Assembly: GCA_007115705.1 (NCBI GenBank)
Contig: QXEO01000149.1
Location: 918,450 to 982,449, forward strand
Direction of reading: 5' to 3'
Length of the DNA: 64,000 nucleotides
Source of the DNA: Dactylis glomerata
Taxonomy: Eukaryota > Streptophyta > Magnoliopsida > Poales > Poaceae
Below the pieces are notes generated by a model. The model searched no databases, was not told the origin of the DNA, and saw nothing but the letters and a program-made list of their open reading frames with translations. The position numbers and the translations under genes are program-made. Positions 33,196 through 45,200 of the stretch are shown here, piece after piece; position 1 is the first letter of the stretch; every line of letters begins with the position of its first letter.

Positions 33196-33786
33196 ATGTT
33201 GTTCCCTGAGTTCGTTCTGGAGGACCTCTCAGTAGGTAGTGGTTCAATTATTGGCAAAAGTAACATTGAGGAGTTCTTTAATCACATTAGTATGCACAAG
33301 GAAGTTGAGGAAAAGTCTTTGGTTGAGTTAGCTCCTAGTTATGAAGTTGCTTCTGCTCATTTAGTTCACATGTTAGAAGCTAGGTTTGCTAGTCTTAATT
33401 CTTCTATGCAATACATGTTCCTTAAGCTTCATGAAATTGAGGATCCCGAAAAGAAAGCTTTTATCTTAGAAACCTTGCGCACAGAATTTAGAGATGTTGC
33501 AATTGAGGCTAGGAAAGTTTTTAAGAAGTTTAATAAGCTTGGCTCGCCTGTTAAGGTTGGTACGCCCGATGATTTTAAAGTACCAATACCGTATGAACTT
33601 ATAGGAATTCATGATGCTTGGGAAAAGAATTCCAGTTGGATTTGCCCTGAAAATCTTTTTGATGAGAGTAGTGTGCCAAAGCGTGATCCTAAAGGAGTTT
33701 CAAAAACTCAGTTGAACACATTTTCTTTCATTGTTGAAAAGATCTCTGCTGTTGATCTTAATGCTTCATCACTTGATATTACTTGA
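33196..33786 (+). CDS. Unknown 196-residue protein of element C
   Basis: This is an intact frame starting at an ATG in the leader, with no domain I recognise. It is mostly predicted helical and mildly acidic. The N-terminal half has GSGSIIGKSNIEEFFNHISM, then a helix-rich middle (MQYMFLKLHEIEDPEKKAFI, ARKVFKKFNKL). The C-terminal third contains SWICPENLFDESSVPK. A homologue of 197 residues sits at the same place in element D and is clearly related over its whole length. It lacks a zinc knuckle and any Gag signature, so calling it Gag would be unsupported. The position immediately after the primer site and leader is where gag normally lies. Frame retention in both C and D suggests recent or current translation (inference). 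Confidence 0.65.
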   Translation: MLFPEFVLEDLSVGSGSIIGKSNIEEFFNHISMHKEVEEKSLVELAPSYEVASAHLVHMLEARFASLNSSMQYMFLKLHEIEDPEKKAFILETLRTEFRDVAIEARKVFKKFNKLGSPVKVGTPDDFKVPIPYELIGIHDAWEKNSSWICPENLFDESSVPKRDPKGVSKTQLNTFSFIVEKISAVDLNASSLDIT

Positions 33787-36698
33787 TTCGCACTTTTCTG
33801 CGCCTAGCTCAAAGGCGTTAAAGAAAAGCACTCTTGGGAGATAACCCATTGTTTACTTTTCAGTACTTTTTCTTTTATTTGAGTCTTGGAAGTCATTACT
33901 ACTGTAATGACCGCTCCTTATCTTGTTTATTTCGTTTTTGTGCCAAGAGAAGCCTCTAATTTGAGTGAGGTAAAGATTTGGGGTTATTGCTGTCCTGAAA
34001 CTGTTTTCGGTGCTGCACCGTAAAAATTCGTAAAGATTCTCTGTTTATCTTTTGGACCTGCGATTTCTTGTGCATATGCCCCAGGTTATATCCAAACTTT
34101 TCTTAGTTGAACACTTTTTGATTTGAGCAACAGAAAATCCCTCAAAAATTCGTCCTTTATCAGCTGTCCAGTTTTGACAGATTTCTGCCAATATTTGTGT
34201 TTGCCACTTTATCGCTTTCTTTTGAGTTCTTTTGATCATGGAACTCTTGTGGAAGTTGCTACAGTAGTATATACTTTATATGTGGTGGTTTTGAGTTGAA
34301 ACCTGAAGCTAAAAGAGGTTGAATATATTTTATGCTTACACTAATGTTGCTAATAGAATTGTGTTTAGTTTTGTATGAAGGAAGTTTTCAAGTGTAGGGA
34401 TTGGAGAATGATGAGATGAGTTGAAGAATGGACAAAAGCTCAAGCTTGGGGATGCCCATGCATCACCCCAAGAAATATCCAAGAAGTACAAGCGTCAAAG
34501 CTTGGGGATGCCCCCGAGGCACCCCTTCTTCATCGGCAAAAATCAGGTCACCTTTCAAGACACTATATTTTTATTGCTTCATGCACTATGTGTTTTTCTT
34601 GGAGCATCAGTTGTTTTAGTTTTCTTAGTTGGTTTAGTTTGTTTGTTTGCTGCAATAAATGGTTGGACCCCAACAAATTTTCGTTTGGAGGAGATGTACT
34701 CGTTGTCATTTGCAAAGAACGCTCTAGTTTTCACTCTTATTAAAAATCGAGCGTTCATCTTTTTCCGCTACTGCTTTTGGTTTTCGTTTTTGCCTTGATT
34801 TGCGTTCAGATCTTGTCATATCTTTTCATCAAGGTGCATTTTTGCCTCTGATCTTCATTGGTTTTCATCAAAAGAGGTGTTTATAAAAATTTCAAATGGT
34901 GTTGGAAAAGAGAAAAAGCTTTGTGCAAAATAGTGGTACAAGAAGGAGCTTGTGTAGACTGCGGCTTAGGCTTTTTCATGTCATGCTTGATGTCTTTTTG
35001 ATAGTATGCTTAGTGGTTTTGCTATAGCATGACTTGTCTCAAATAACTGAGATTGCTTAATGAGCCTTTGAAAAAATCATGCGTTGTTTTTATTGTATGG
35101 AAGCATTATTTTGGTTTTCTCCTTGATGCTTTATTTGGGTTGACTTGGCGCATGCTCACACATGTTAGACTCTTACAAAGTCGCCATTAGCCTTCATGAT
35201 CATTTAGTTTTTGACTTTTGATGCCATCGTATGCTTCTTTTAATGTCGCTTTGTCGCTTTGCATGATTATGGCCATTACTGCTCTCTTAGTTGGTCGCTC
35301 CCAGTCTTTTGCTAGCCCTCGCCTTGTACTGAGTATGAGCTCTACTCGTGCATCCAACTCCTAAAAGCCAAAGTTTTCCAAGGTGTCCACCATACATACC
35401 TACTAGCAATTTGCTATTCCAAGTAAATTTGACTTGCTTTTATATTCTCTTCAAATTAAACTCTTACCAGTGTTATGCGAAATTCGGTCAGTAAAGCTCT
35501 CACGAACCGGAAGGCACACTTTACTTTTTCCTATTCTTAAAAATTTGACATTGTGGTCTTTTATGCTGAGTTGTTATGCTTGCAAGTTGTAAGTTGGATT
35601 CTAGCCCAGCCATGCTGTCATGGGGCAAGCTTTCAACATTGCACTTCCTTTTGAGTTCATATCGTGATCTTTTGTTTATGGATGCCCGCTGTGTGAAATG
35701 AATTGGGAATCTTGTGAGGATCATGGAGTTTTTATATGTGTTAGGGAAACGCCGGGCCGCCAATCTAAGCCATGCATAATTCATGGTGGAAATTTGCAGC
35801 ATACCCATGGTGAACATTCGACGACGCATCTCACAATAAAAAGCTAAACAATATAGCAAATAAAAGAGATGTCGAGGTGTTCATTGTCTGCTTGTCCTGT
35901 CATTTTGGTGTGGGCTTGTTCCATGTCATCGGGCACGGAGGTACCCCATTGGCGGTTCTCAATGATATGCATATACTTACAATGACAAGAGCCTTGCTTG
36001 GGACTCTAAGTAAATTAGCATGGTTTGGGTACTCGTATTCACGGGACACGAGGTTTTCAACTTATGATTTGTCAAGCATATGCATCATAACTGTTCTCGC
36101 ATTAACTTTAACCATTCAAGATGCTTATGATGGGGGCAATGAGAGCTCAAAGCCGGTAAGTACCATAATTTTTGAAGGTTATAAAACTTGCAATCACTGA
36201 TTCCCTCTGCGAAGGGCCTTTCTTTTACTTTTATGTTGAGTCACCACCTTCTTTCTTTATGCACCATTAAGAGAGCATAGTTGTCATTCTTAGTGTGATA
36301 TGCATTGTCCCAAAGTTCATTGATTGACTCATATTGTTGGTTTCACTTGTTCTTAAATTATTTGTATCTAGTCGCCCTCTTAAACTTTGAGGTGTCCTAT
36401 GCATTTATGTTTTGCTCTCTTTGAAGGACAAGCTGAAAACCATTTGTATGTTTTTCCTTATGATTTGAACACACGTTTGACTTTCATTGTTTCATTATCA
36501 TGATCTTTTGTTTGTGTTCATTTGCATGTTTACAACATGGTTGCTAAGTTCTTATTGTCATGATTATATCTTTCATGCCCATGTTTTAAGTTCTATTGAT
36601 CCCAGCTCACCAATGCTTACATATATGATCAAGATTGTGTAGGTGCATGTCACCTCAAAAATTATTCTTTGTTATCACTTACCTACTCGAGGACGAGC
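33787..36698 (+). other. Conserved non-coding 3' domain of element C
   Basis: It is near-identical to 53865-56777 of element D and clearly related to A and B. It contains the hairpin at 33892-33911, the duplicated purine motif (about 34440-34515), and no significant frame. Confidence 0.85.
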
Positions 36699-36720
36699 AG
36701 GAGTTAAGCTTGGGGATGCT
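36699..36720 (+). promoter_or_regulatory. Polypurine tract of element C
   Basis: AGGAGTTAAGCTTGGGGATG followed by CT abuts the 3' LTR. Confidence 0.8.
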
Positions 36721-38343
36721 TGATACGTCTCAAACGTATCTATAATTTTTGATGCTCCATGCTTGTTTTTACACCATTTGTATATTGTTTCGTTACACTT
36801 AGTGGCATTTTTATACATTTTCCGGAACTAACCTATTAACGAAGTGCCACAGTGCCAGTTTCCTGTTTTCTGTTGTTTTTGTGTTTCAGAAGTGATACAC
36901 AGGAAATATTCTCGGAATTGGACGAAACAAGTTCCTGAAGTCATATTTCACGGGGAAGCTTCCAGACATCCGAAGACCTGACGGAGTGGGGCCACGTGGG
37001 CCCCAGACACAGGGGCGGCGCGGCCACCCCCCTGGCCGCGCCAGCCCCGTGTGAGGGGGCGTGGTCCCTCCTCTGACATCGTCCCTTCGCCTATATATAC
37101 CCCCTGACGAGAAAAACCTAAGGGCCCGATCAGATTTCCAGAACACATCGCGATACGCTGCCGCCGTCGACCCGAAGATCGGGAGGGTCCAGAAGCTCTT
37201 CCCGGCACCCTGCCGGAGAGGGGAATCGCCACCGGAGGTCTTCTTCATCGCCATGCTTGCCTCCGGAGCGATGAGTGAGTAGTCTACCTTGGACTATGGG
37301 TCCATAGCAGTAGCTAGATGGTTGTCTTCTCCACCATGTGCTTCATGTTTAGATCTCATGAGCTGCCCTACATGATTGAGATCACCGTTATGTAATACTA
37401 TGATGTTGGTTTGTTGGGATCCGATGAATATTGGTGTTTATGATTAAGTTGCTGTACTGAATTATATCTTTTGTTATCTCTATGTTGTTTATGATCTTGC
37501 ATGCTCTCCGTTGTTAGTAGCTATCTTGGCCGAGTAGTTGCTAGTGACTCCAAGAGGGGGTATTTATGCTCGATAGTGGGTTCATGTCTCTATTTCACCT
37601 GGGGGAGTGACAGAAACCTCTAAGGTGGTAGATGTGCTGTTGCTACTAGGGAGAAAACAACATTCATATGCTCAAGGGCATATGCTTTGTTTACATTACA
37701 CACTTTGCTTAATGCAATTATCTGTTGTTCGCAACTTAATACTTCTAGGGTGTTCGGATGATATCCCCGGGGGTGGATTATTAGTCATAGATGCAGTTGG
37801 ATGGCGGTCTATGTATTTTGTTGTAATGCCCAGAGTGAATCTCATAGTGATCTTCTTGACATATCACGTTATCTTTATTCTATCAATTGCCCAACTGTAA
37901 TTTGTTTGCCCAGCATGTTATTTTATCTATGGAGAGACACCACTAGTGAACTGTGGACCCCGGTCCTATTTTAATCATATTGCAATCACCTGTTTACTTT
38001 TCCTGCACTATTTACTTTAGTCGCATATTACTACTGTTTTCCACTCGATACACTCATAACCTTTGTTTCAAGCAAACCGGTGAGATTGACAACCTCATCG
38101 CAAGTTGGGAACAAAGTATTTGTTTGTGTGTGTGCAGGTTCCACAAACACCTTCAGTCGTCATCGTCTCTCTTCTCCTGATCGATAAACCTTGGTTTCTT
38201 AACTGAGGGAAAACTAGCCGCTACACTCATCATACCTTCCTCTTGGGGTTCCCAACGGGCTGGTCATCACCACGCACAAGGACTTACTGCTCCCACGTCA
38301 ACTAAATGCCACAGTCTTTTCTGGCGCCATCACACGAGTAGCA
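36721..38343 (+). repeat. 3' LTR of element C
   Basis: It is 1623 bp, colinear with 31391-33013, with the internal primer-site-like copy at 38315-38330. It is followed by the GCGTT duplication. Confidence 0.95.
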
Positions 38344-41300
38344 GCGTTCTAAATTTCTAAATGGCCATCTCTTTCCTTCTCTGCAGAGAATCAAAGAAAG
38401 ATCTTGTGCTTCAAGTGCGAGCTCGTCCCAAGGGTCGACGGCGGACCCGTGGTGAGACACGCCCTTCAACAGGGCGATAAACGTGATCAAGGGGAGAGCC
38501 AAGTCCTTGCCGCCGACTTCAGCTGGCCACGTGGCCGGCTATGGTACGTACGACAAGGTTGGCGACTTCAAGAAAGAGGACCCCGAGGCGAAGAAACAGA
38601 GGAAGGCCGCGGCAGCGGCGGCGGTGGCGGCGGCCGCCGCAAGTGAAATACACGAAGTTGAAAAGCTCCGATAGCAGATGCCGGACCTGATCGCCCAGCA
38701 AGTGCAACAGAAGCTCCGCGAGATCATTCCCGATGAGTTGTGGGAGGGGCTTGCTGCTTGGAATGCGGCAGGTCGACGAGGGGCGCTAGTGGTGCCCAGC
38801 ATCTCCGGCAGCAACTCTATCCAGCACGTGTCGCCGGATGTGGTGACTCCCGATACCGCCAACGTCGAGGAGGCGCAGCCGGCGGCCGCTCCGGTGCCCC
38901 CTCCCGCCGCCACCAACACAAACGCGCACCCGGAGGTCGCTCTGGTGACACCACCTCCCGCCGACGCCAACACCGAGCAGCCGATCGCACCAGTGCCTCC
39001 TCCCGCCATAGCTAAGGCGCAACCGACGGTGCTTCGTCGTAAGGCATCTCGGCGGTAGAATGATACCGGTGTCTCGACATTAGCCGAGCTCAACGCCATC
39101 TCCAAGGTAATGACTCCGGCCAGCACATTTCATTTCCTTTGCCTTTGATGACTATAGCTAGCCAGCGACATGCATCTCACGATATGCATGCAAACTTGTT
39201 TTCCCACAGGACACACCTTGCACACTTTTGCATTTCGTGGACGGCGAGCTGAAGGATGTTGCCAAGGGCACAATCATTCAGCAAAATAGCACAGTCATGC
39301 ATCACAAGGAGATGGTCTCAGCGGTGTTCAAGGTTCGGCTGGCTCGGGTGTTGCCGGGATGCGAAGACATTGACCCCCCAACCCAACCTCAAGGCGCCGA
39401 TGAACATAAGACCCTTGCGGGTTGCTTCGGCTGGGTCTTGACATGGCCGAAGACCCAGATTCGGCTTGTGAAGGAACAACAAGTTACTCAGCCGCTGCCA
39501 CGCATGGAAAAAGTTACTGAGCCGCCGCCATGTTCGGCACAAGTTACTGAGCCGGCGCCGCCACGTATGGCGCCACCGCCTCGGCGGCCACAACAAGTTG
39601 TCTCCGCCAACACCTCTCGTCACCAGAAGTTGTTGGCCGCCGCTTTACCGCAGCCACCACCAGCACCACATGTCAAGGCCGTCACTGCATCATACCCAGT
39701 ACTGGTTGAGGACATCAACGATGATGATGATGACAACCCAGATGACTGGCTCAACACCGGCGCCACCGACTCTTTGTTCATGCCAAACATGGAAGAACCC
39801 TACCATGTCCGTGAAGATCAAAATGCTCGCACCAAAGCATGCACACGTTTGGACTTCCATGGTGCCCTAGAGGAGACGCCTCCGGATGCTGGCGCCGCTG
39901 ATCCTAAAGTCAATACGGGAAATATTTTTAGCCCCAACACACTCCATAAGGTGGTGAGCGGCGGTGATCAGTTGGCAACCGACTGTGGTGAGCAGTTGGA
40001 AACCGGTGGTCCCATCCAGAAGAAGCACCACCGGAAGAGGACCAAGAAGGATAAGCCGTCTGCGAGCCAGCAGCCGATCGGTCCGAAGAGGCCCAGGGTT
40101 CACGACGACCCAATGTCACAACCCGCTAAGGGCACCTTGCAGGGCATAATTCATGAAGCTGGAAAACCGATTATGACTGAGGAGCAGGTCGCCCACGCGA
40201 GTGGAGCGATGGTGAGCCTTATGCACGGTATTCTGTTTCTGGAGGAGGGCCTTCTTAAGGAAACAAATCCATCGTACCCCATTTTCACGGTGAAGGTTCC
40301 AGCGGACGTGGGCTTCGTCGATGATCACCCCGCGGATATCTTCTTCATATCGTACGAGGACGTCTTCAAGCTTTTCAACGCCAAACGGCTGGACTATAAC
40401 TTGGTCCGCCTATACGCGCTCCAGCGGGCGATGAAGGTCAACAGAGAGGAGAACCCTGGCGTCGCGATAGCGGACCCCTACTACATGCGTGAAGGCATGT
40501 TGATGAATCCAGCGAACCGTTCCAGAGCAAAGGAGTACCTCCAAAAGTTCCTGCTGGACAACAAGAGTACAAAAGACATTCTTCTTCCTTACTTTCCCGA
40601 GTAAGTGCACACTCACTCGGCCGCCGTAATAACTTGTCATTTCTTAGCTCCTTTTCCAACATTCTTTCGTTTCAACTGTTTTGCGCAGAGACATATACTG
40701 CACATTGATCCTCGTTGCCCCGAGGTACTCGGTAGCCGTCTACTTAGACTCGGGGAGTGAGGCAAAGACAAAAAACTACGCCTACATCAAGGGTGTTCTA
40801 GATGATGCTCTCGAGGGATACGCCAGGAAGGGAGGCGACTTCAGGAAGGGGGCGGAAAATGTCAAGGACGGCAGACACATGTTCAAGCACGTAATCAAGT
40901 TCCCCTGCGTCAAGTAGCCGCCTAACAGTGTCAAGGAGGCCTTCTACGCCCTCCATCACATGCGGGCGATCATCCAGAACGAACACAGGCTTACGACGCC
41001 AGCTAGTGTCCGAGGATGGGCCGAAGAGCATGCAAGGATCGAGGACGCTGAACTTAGGGACGACTTCTTCCGCATCCAGAATCAGATTGCGACTATCTTG
41101 CAAGAAGATGTCATCACAAGGGGCAGAACCTTGTCCTACGCCAGACCGTTGGCTAAGCGCGAGATCGAAGACCGGCTCCGGAAACAGCGTGACACTAGGA
41201 CATGGACAACGAAAGATTGTTACAAACCGTTCCCGGAGCCATGTCAACCAAAGTCTTCATGATTATTCCTAGTCGTTTTCGCGTGTATGTCAATCGTGTG

Positions 41301-41475
41301 TGCTTGAGTCATAAACTTTACTGTCTGCAACTCATTCCGGTGTGTGTATGTGTGTGAGGTGTAAACTTATAACTTGCCTTAGTCGAAAGCATCGTTGTTG
41401 GACTTATTTACTTTTGTATGCGGAATACTTATATATAACTCTTTGCTTAGCTCGAGTACTTTCCTTTGTCGACAT

Positions 41476-42626
41476 TGAACGGATCGTAAGGGCACCTAGA
41501 GGGGGGGGGTGAATAGGTGCTACTCAAATTTTAATTCTTTTTCAATTAAGGCTTGACACAAAGGTAAATTCTCTAGATATGCAACTAAGGTGAATTTACC
41601 TATATGTCAACTAGCAAGCTAAACAAGATACAATATATAAAGGCAGTAAAGGATAGAGGTAACCGAGAGTGGAGCACGCGGAGACACGGATGTAATTCCC
41701 GTAGTTCCTTCCTTTTTAGGGGAAGTACGTCTACGTTGGAGGGGTGTGGTTGCCACAAAGGCCTAACCAACGCCACAAAGGCTCACCCTATTCTCCGGTG
41801 CAAGCTTCCGCCACAAAGGCCTAGCTCACTTTCCACTAAGGGATTCCTCAAGGCGGAACCGGCCTTTACAATCTTGGGGCACGCATCCACAACCGAATTG
41901 GAGGCTCCCAAGCACAACACAATGCTGTCAAACAACAAGTAGCAATATATCAAATACACAAACAAGGTCTTGGGACACAAGGGAACCCAAGACACAAGGG
42001 CCCTCAAGCAAATGAGAGGGGAAATCAAATCGCTTCGGTGAGGATGTAGATGATGGTCTTCTCCTTCGATTCTCCAAAGATCAAGAGCTTTGGTGGGTTG
42101 AGGGAGGAGATCTAGTTGATTTGAGAGCTCAACAATGGTGGTCTTCTTCTATTTTCACGAGCTGCCCATTGGAGAAGAAGGTGGGGGGTATTTATACCCC
42201 CCACAAAATCTGACCGTTGCCAGCCAGGAAGTCCGGCTATAGCCGGAGTTAAGTCCGGCTAAAGCCGGCCACACCGGCTATAGCCGGCCTGAAATATCCG
42301 GCCCAGCCGGAAATAGCCGGACAAATAGCCGGTTGAGTCCAGAGGCGCAGGACCCCTTCCGAAATCGGGCAGTCCGGCTATAGCCGGTCTGGGGACCGGC
42401 TAAAGCCGGCCTAACTGACCCAACTTCATTTGAAACTTCTCCCAGAGCATATTTTCACCATTTCCTCAATAATTTCCTTTGGGCAATATTAAATATCAAG
42501 TATAATATAGGAAACCCAATATCTTGTGCAAGAACATAATTAAATCCTGCAAAGCATAATCACACATTAATAGATAATGTATTGTTAACAAACGCCAAAA
42601 TCAATTAGGCGGGAAATGCTCTTTCA
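41476..42626 (-). repeat. 3' LTR of the copia element (left, complete)
   Basis: It is 1151 bp, TGAACGG...CTTTCA on the plus strand. It contains a G9 run (41502-41510), a TATA box inside an inverted repeat (42181-42204), and several CCGGCTATAGCCGG palindromes (42232-42415). Confidence 0.93.
42181..42204 (-). promoter_or_regulatory. TATA box within a perfect inverted repeat, copia LTR
   Basis: GTGGGGGGTAT and ATACCCCCCAC are 11-base arms around a 2-base centre. On the minus strand this reads GTATAAATAC, a good TATA box in the sense orientation of the element. The identical structure is at 57654-57677 in the other LTR. Confidence 0.75.
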
Positions 42627-42642
42627 ATCTTCCCCTTTTTGG
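42627..42642 (-). promoter_or_regulatory. Polypurine tract of the copia element
   Basis: The minus strand reads CACCAAAAAGGGGAAGAT directly against the 3' LTR, a typical copia polypurine tract. Confidence 0.8.
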
Positions 42643-43074
42643 TGTTTGATGACAATACATAATTTTGCATGTTTCAAACTATATAAAATATAGACGGAGC
42701 TCCCCCTTGCTATGTGCCTTATTTTAAATTTGTATTTGAATACAAAGACACATCAACAATAAGAACTCCCCCTAGATTTTATAATGTGATCCATATATGC
42801 ACAAGATATATATCATAATTCAATAGCACATAATCAACAAACATATAATATGACAAGATATAGCAAGTAGGATTAATAACGATAAACATAAGTTCAACAC
42901 ATAGTAGATAACGATAAGTTCAACCATGGGACACAAGCGAGCAAGCACACGACATAAGGGCTTGTGACCCAACCAAATCCAAATGGAAAACCAAATCCAA
43001 ATGGAAACACATGCAAATGGGACTTTCTCCCCCTTTGGCATCAAGACGCCAAAAAGGGAGACCACAACACGAGA

Positions 43075-44937
43075 TCACTCATCAACATCATCAAATTCCT
43101 CATCATCCTCATCATCTTCTTGGTCATCGTCTTCTTCCTCTTCAGCATCATCGGCTTCCTTGCCCTTGGAGGTGACTTCGGCTAACTCCTTCCAATCAAA
43201 AGTTGATCCTTCATTCCACTTGCCAAAAGAAAAAGTGTCCTCAGATAGATCTTGCTCTTGGGACTCTTCTTCATTGCTAGCTCCTTTGCCCTTCTCCACA
43301 GCCCTCAAACGAGCATCCAACTCTCTTTGCTTCTTGGAAATGTGCTTGCGGTCCACATAGTCCTTGTATTGAGTGTGACGCACATCATTGTTCATGCAAA
43401 ACAAAGCCCTTTGCCACCACTTGAGCTTCTTCATCTCTTGAGCCATTCCACCACTTGGTGGATCCGCATTCTTCCTCCTAGAACCGGTAGCATAGATGTT
43501 GCCACCCAACACATCACTCGACGAGGGATAAGCACTTGAGGTGCTAGACACCAAATGAGCGGTCTTCTTGTAGAGCTTGTTGGGCTTGTGCACTTCCAAC
43601 TCTTCATCAAGCAAAGCTTCCTCAACCTCAAAGTCTCCTTCAATGCCTCTATCAATGATGAGCCTCATGATGAATGGAGCATAAGGAGGGATCTTCCTAT
43701 CAAGCATAGCAATCTTCATCTCCATGAAGATGAAGTACATCACATCGAGCTCCATCCCTTCGCAATCTCTTCCGGCCTCAAAGACAAGACGGGCATGGTG
43801 GAGCAAATACACAAGACCACCTCTGATAGAATCATTGTTGCCCCCACTTGGAGCAATGTTGGCACGGAATATCCGAAGCAAAATATCATAGAGGGGAAGG
43901 AGATTTGCAGTCTCTCCCGCTTTGCCCCCTGGACCATACAAACACTGGATCTTCCCTTTGTTGTACTCAGTGGTGTCAAGATGCAAGCGGGCACCTCTAG
44001 GTCGATGAATGCCATCAAACCTATAGCCCAAAAGCTTCCCAAAGCGAGACATGGTCGAGTACTTCCTCACTTCACCTGACATCCAAGTGAAACCAACCTC
44101 ATCCCGAGTATCAAACTCCAATGTGGCAAAGAACTGCTGAATCAGATGAGGATTGTAGTCTTGCTTGAAGACCATCAACTTGTGCAAACCCAACTTCTCG
44201 GTGACCCAAAGAGCATCGGCAAAGTACTCATCCCTGGACAGCGATGCAATGTTGGTGACCTTCATGGGGCAAACCTTTGTGCTCATGGTTGCATAAATCT
44301 GCTCAAATATCCTCTGATGCTCTGACCGGTAGAAGGACCCACTGTCAATGTCCCTAGGCATGGTGTAGAATTTCTGCTCACAGAACTCCCGGTACTCTTG
44401 CTTGGACAGCTTCTTGAGATCACTAATGTTGGCAAACAGAGATTTCTTCTTCCGTTCTTCCAACCTCTTCTTCTTCATAGCAGCTGTCACACGAGCATCT
44501 TGATGCTCTTGACGGCGGGCAAGCGAGGGATCAACATATCGTGACCGCTTGGGTCGAGAACCACCTGCACACAGCACATAGGTAGAAAGCATATAGGATA
44601 AGCATGCATGCCAGAGGAACAATTACAATAGCCCAGAACGAAAGCATGGAGCAAAGTGGTGATCTACACTGGCTATTTCCGGCCTGGCACCGGCTTTAGC
44701 CGGTCTGACCGGCTTTAGCCGGCCTGACACCGGCTATAGCCGGACCAGATGAACACAGGCGAAATAACACGGGTTGGCCACCACACTACTTCAATGCATT
44801 CGATCTACACTACACCCAGCAAGGCAAAAGAACCAAAATCTCCCACTGCATCAAGATATACCCAAGATTTTCTAACTCTAACCCTAGAGAGCACCTAGGG
44901 AGAGAGAGAGAGAGGAGGGAAGAGTACCCTGATCCAT
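43075..44937 (-). CDS. Additional ORF downstream of copia pol, two exons (499 aa)
   Basis: The large exon (44564-43075) encodes a protein with a basic N-terminal region (SRPKRSRYVD, KKKRLEERKKK). A central domain follows (about residues 60-330) resembling the 'putative plant transposon protein' family found in extra ORFs of SIRE-type elements. The C-terminal tail is highly acidic, with runs of Asp and Glu. I infer a short first exon, ATG GAT CAG G (44937-44928), in a GC-rich, CCG-repeat-containing leader. It is followed by a GTACTC donor, and TGTGCAG precedes the second exon at 44564. The phases match exactly, giving MDQGGSRPKR at the start. The intron is 363 bp. The upstream GC-rich leader suggests its own promoter rather than translation from the genomic RNA. 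The frame is intact. Its function is unknown; an envelope-like role has been proposed for SIRE extra ORFs, but I see no signal peptide or membrane helix. Confidence 0.7.
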
Positions 44938-45200
44938 GGGAGAGGCGCCGAAGAGGAGTGGCCGGCCGGAGAGGGGGCTCCGGCGGCCGGAGCGACGAGG
45001 AACGGCGGCGGCGGCGGCGGTCTAGGACGAGGAGGCGGCTGGAGAGGATAGAGCGTGGGGGAAAATGAGGATACCCCTCACACCACAGCCCTAAGGAGGA
45101 AAAAGCCGGGCCCTCGCAGAGGCCGGCTTTAGCCGGTGTAAGGACCGGCTATAGCCGCCCCACCGGCTATTTCAGGACAAAGTCCGGCAATAGCCGGCCT
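44666..45200. repeat. CCGGCTWWAGCCGG palindrome clusters near the extra ORF
   Basis: One group (44666-44745) lies in the inferred intron of the extra ORF and a second (45115-45200) upstream of its leader. Further copies lie in both LTRs (42232-42415 and 57703-57905). Each unit is a 14-base palindrome or near-palindrome. Between the two groups are a GA run (about 44901-44915) and a CGG run (about 45003-45020). Confidence 0.8.

Larger units (their letters stand above)
31391..38343 (+). mobile_element. LTR retrotransposon C, non-autonomous, with a short unknown ORF
   Basis: This is a complete 6953-bp insertion in the CACTA element 2 accessory gene, flanked by GCGTT (31386-31390 and 38344-38348). 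The LTRs are 1623 bp each. I see about 16 differences between them by eye, nearly all transitions, so it is younger than A. The order is primer site, 196-residue ORF, conserved 3' non-coding domain, polypurine tract. No gag or pol domain is present. Confidence 0.95.
29430..41262 (+). pseudogene. CACTA element 2 accessory gene (Transposase_24/DUF8039/Ulp1-like), split by element C
   Basis: This gene corresponds to the one at 279-4054. The first exon is GC-rich, with a 24-bp repeat, and ends before GTAAGC near 29793. The next exon begins around 30447 (MSSGDKDVGAG) and continues out of frame into 30704-31390, with GYGLQLGCIVRES and a basic helical region. Element C then interrupts it. After the insert come a poly-Ala and coiled-coil-like stretch (38483-38674), a Gln-rich helix (38678-38760) and a Pro/Ala linker. 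A DUF8039-like exon (39210-40600) begins DTPCTLLHFVDGELKD. The last exon (40689-41262) is Ulp1-like, with CTLILVAPRYSVAVYLDSG. Stops at 38672 and 40915 are Gln to TAG changes in context. The catalytic Cys motif is not visible. The gene is inactive. Confidence 0.7.

Noticed and set aside
33196..33786. Calling the C and D ORFs Gag
   Set aside because: Their position fits gag, but there is no Gag motif or zinc knuckle and no resemblance to the Gag-like ORF of A.
41604..41942. A 112-residue frame repeated at 57074 and 61837
   Set aside because: It is copia LTR sequence; it recurs only because the LTR recurs.
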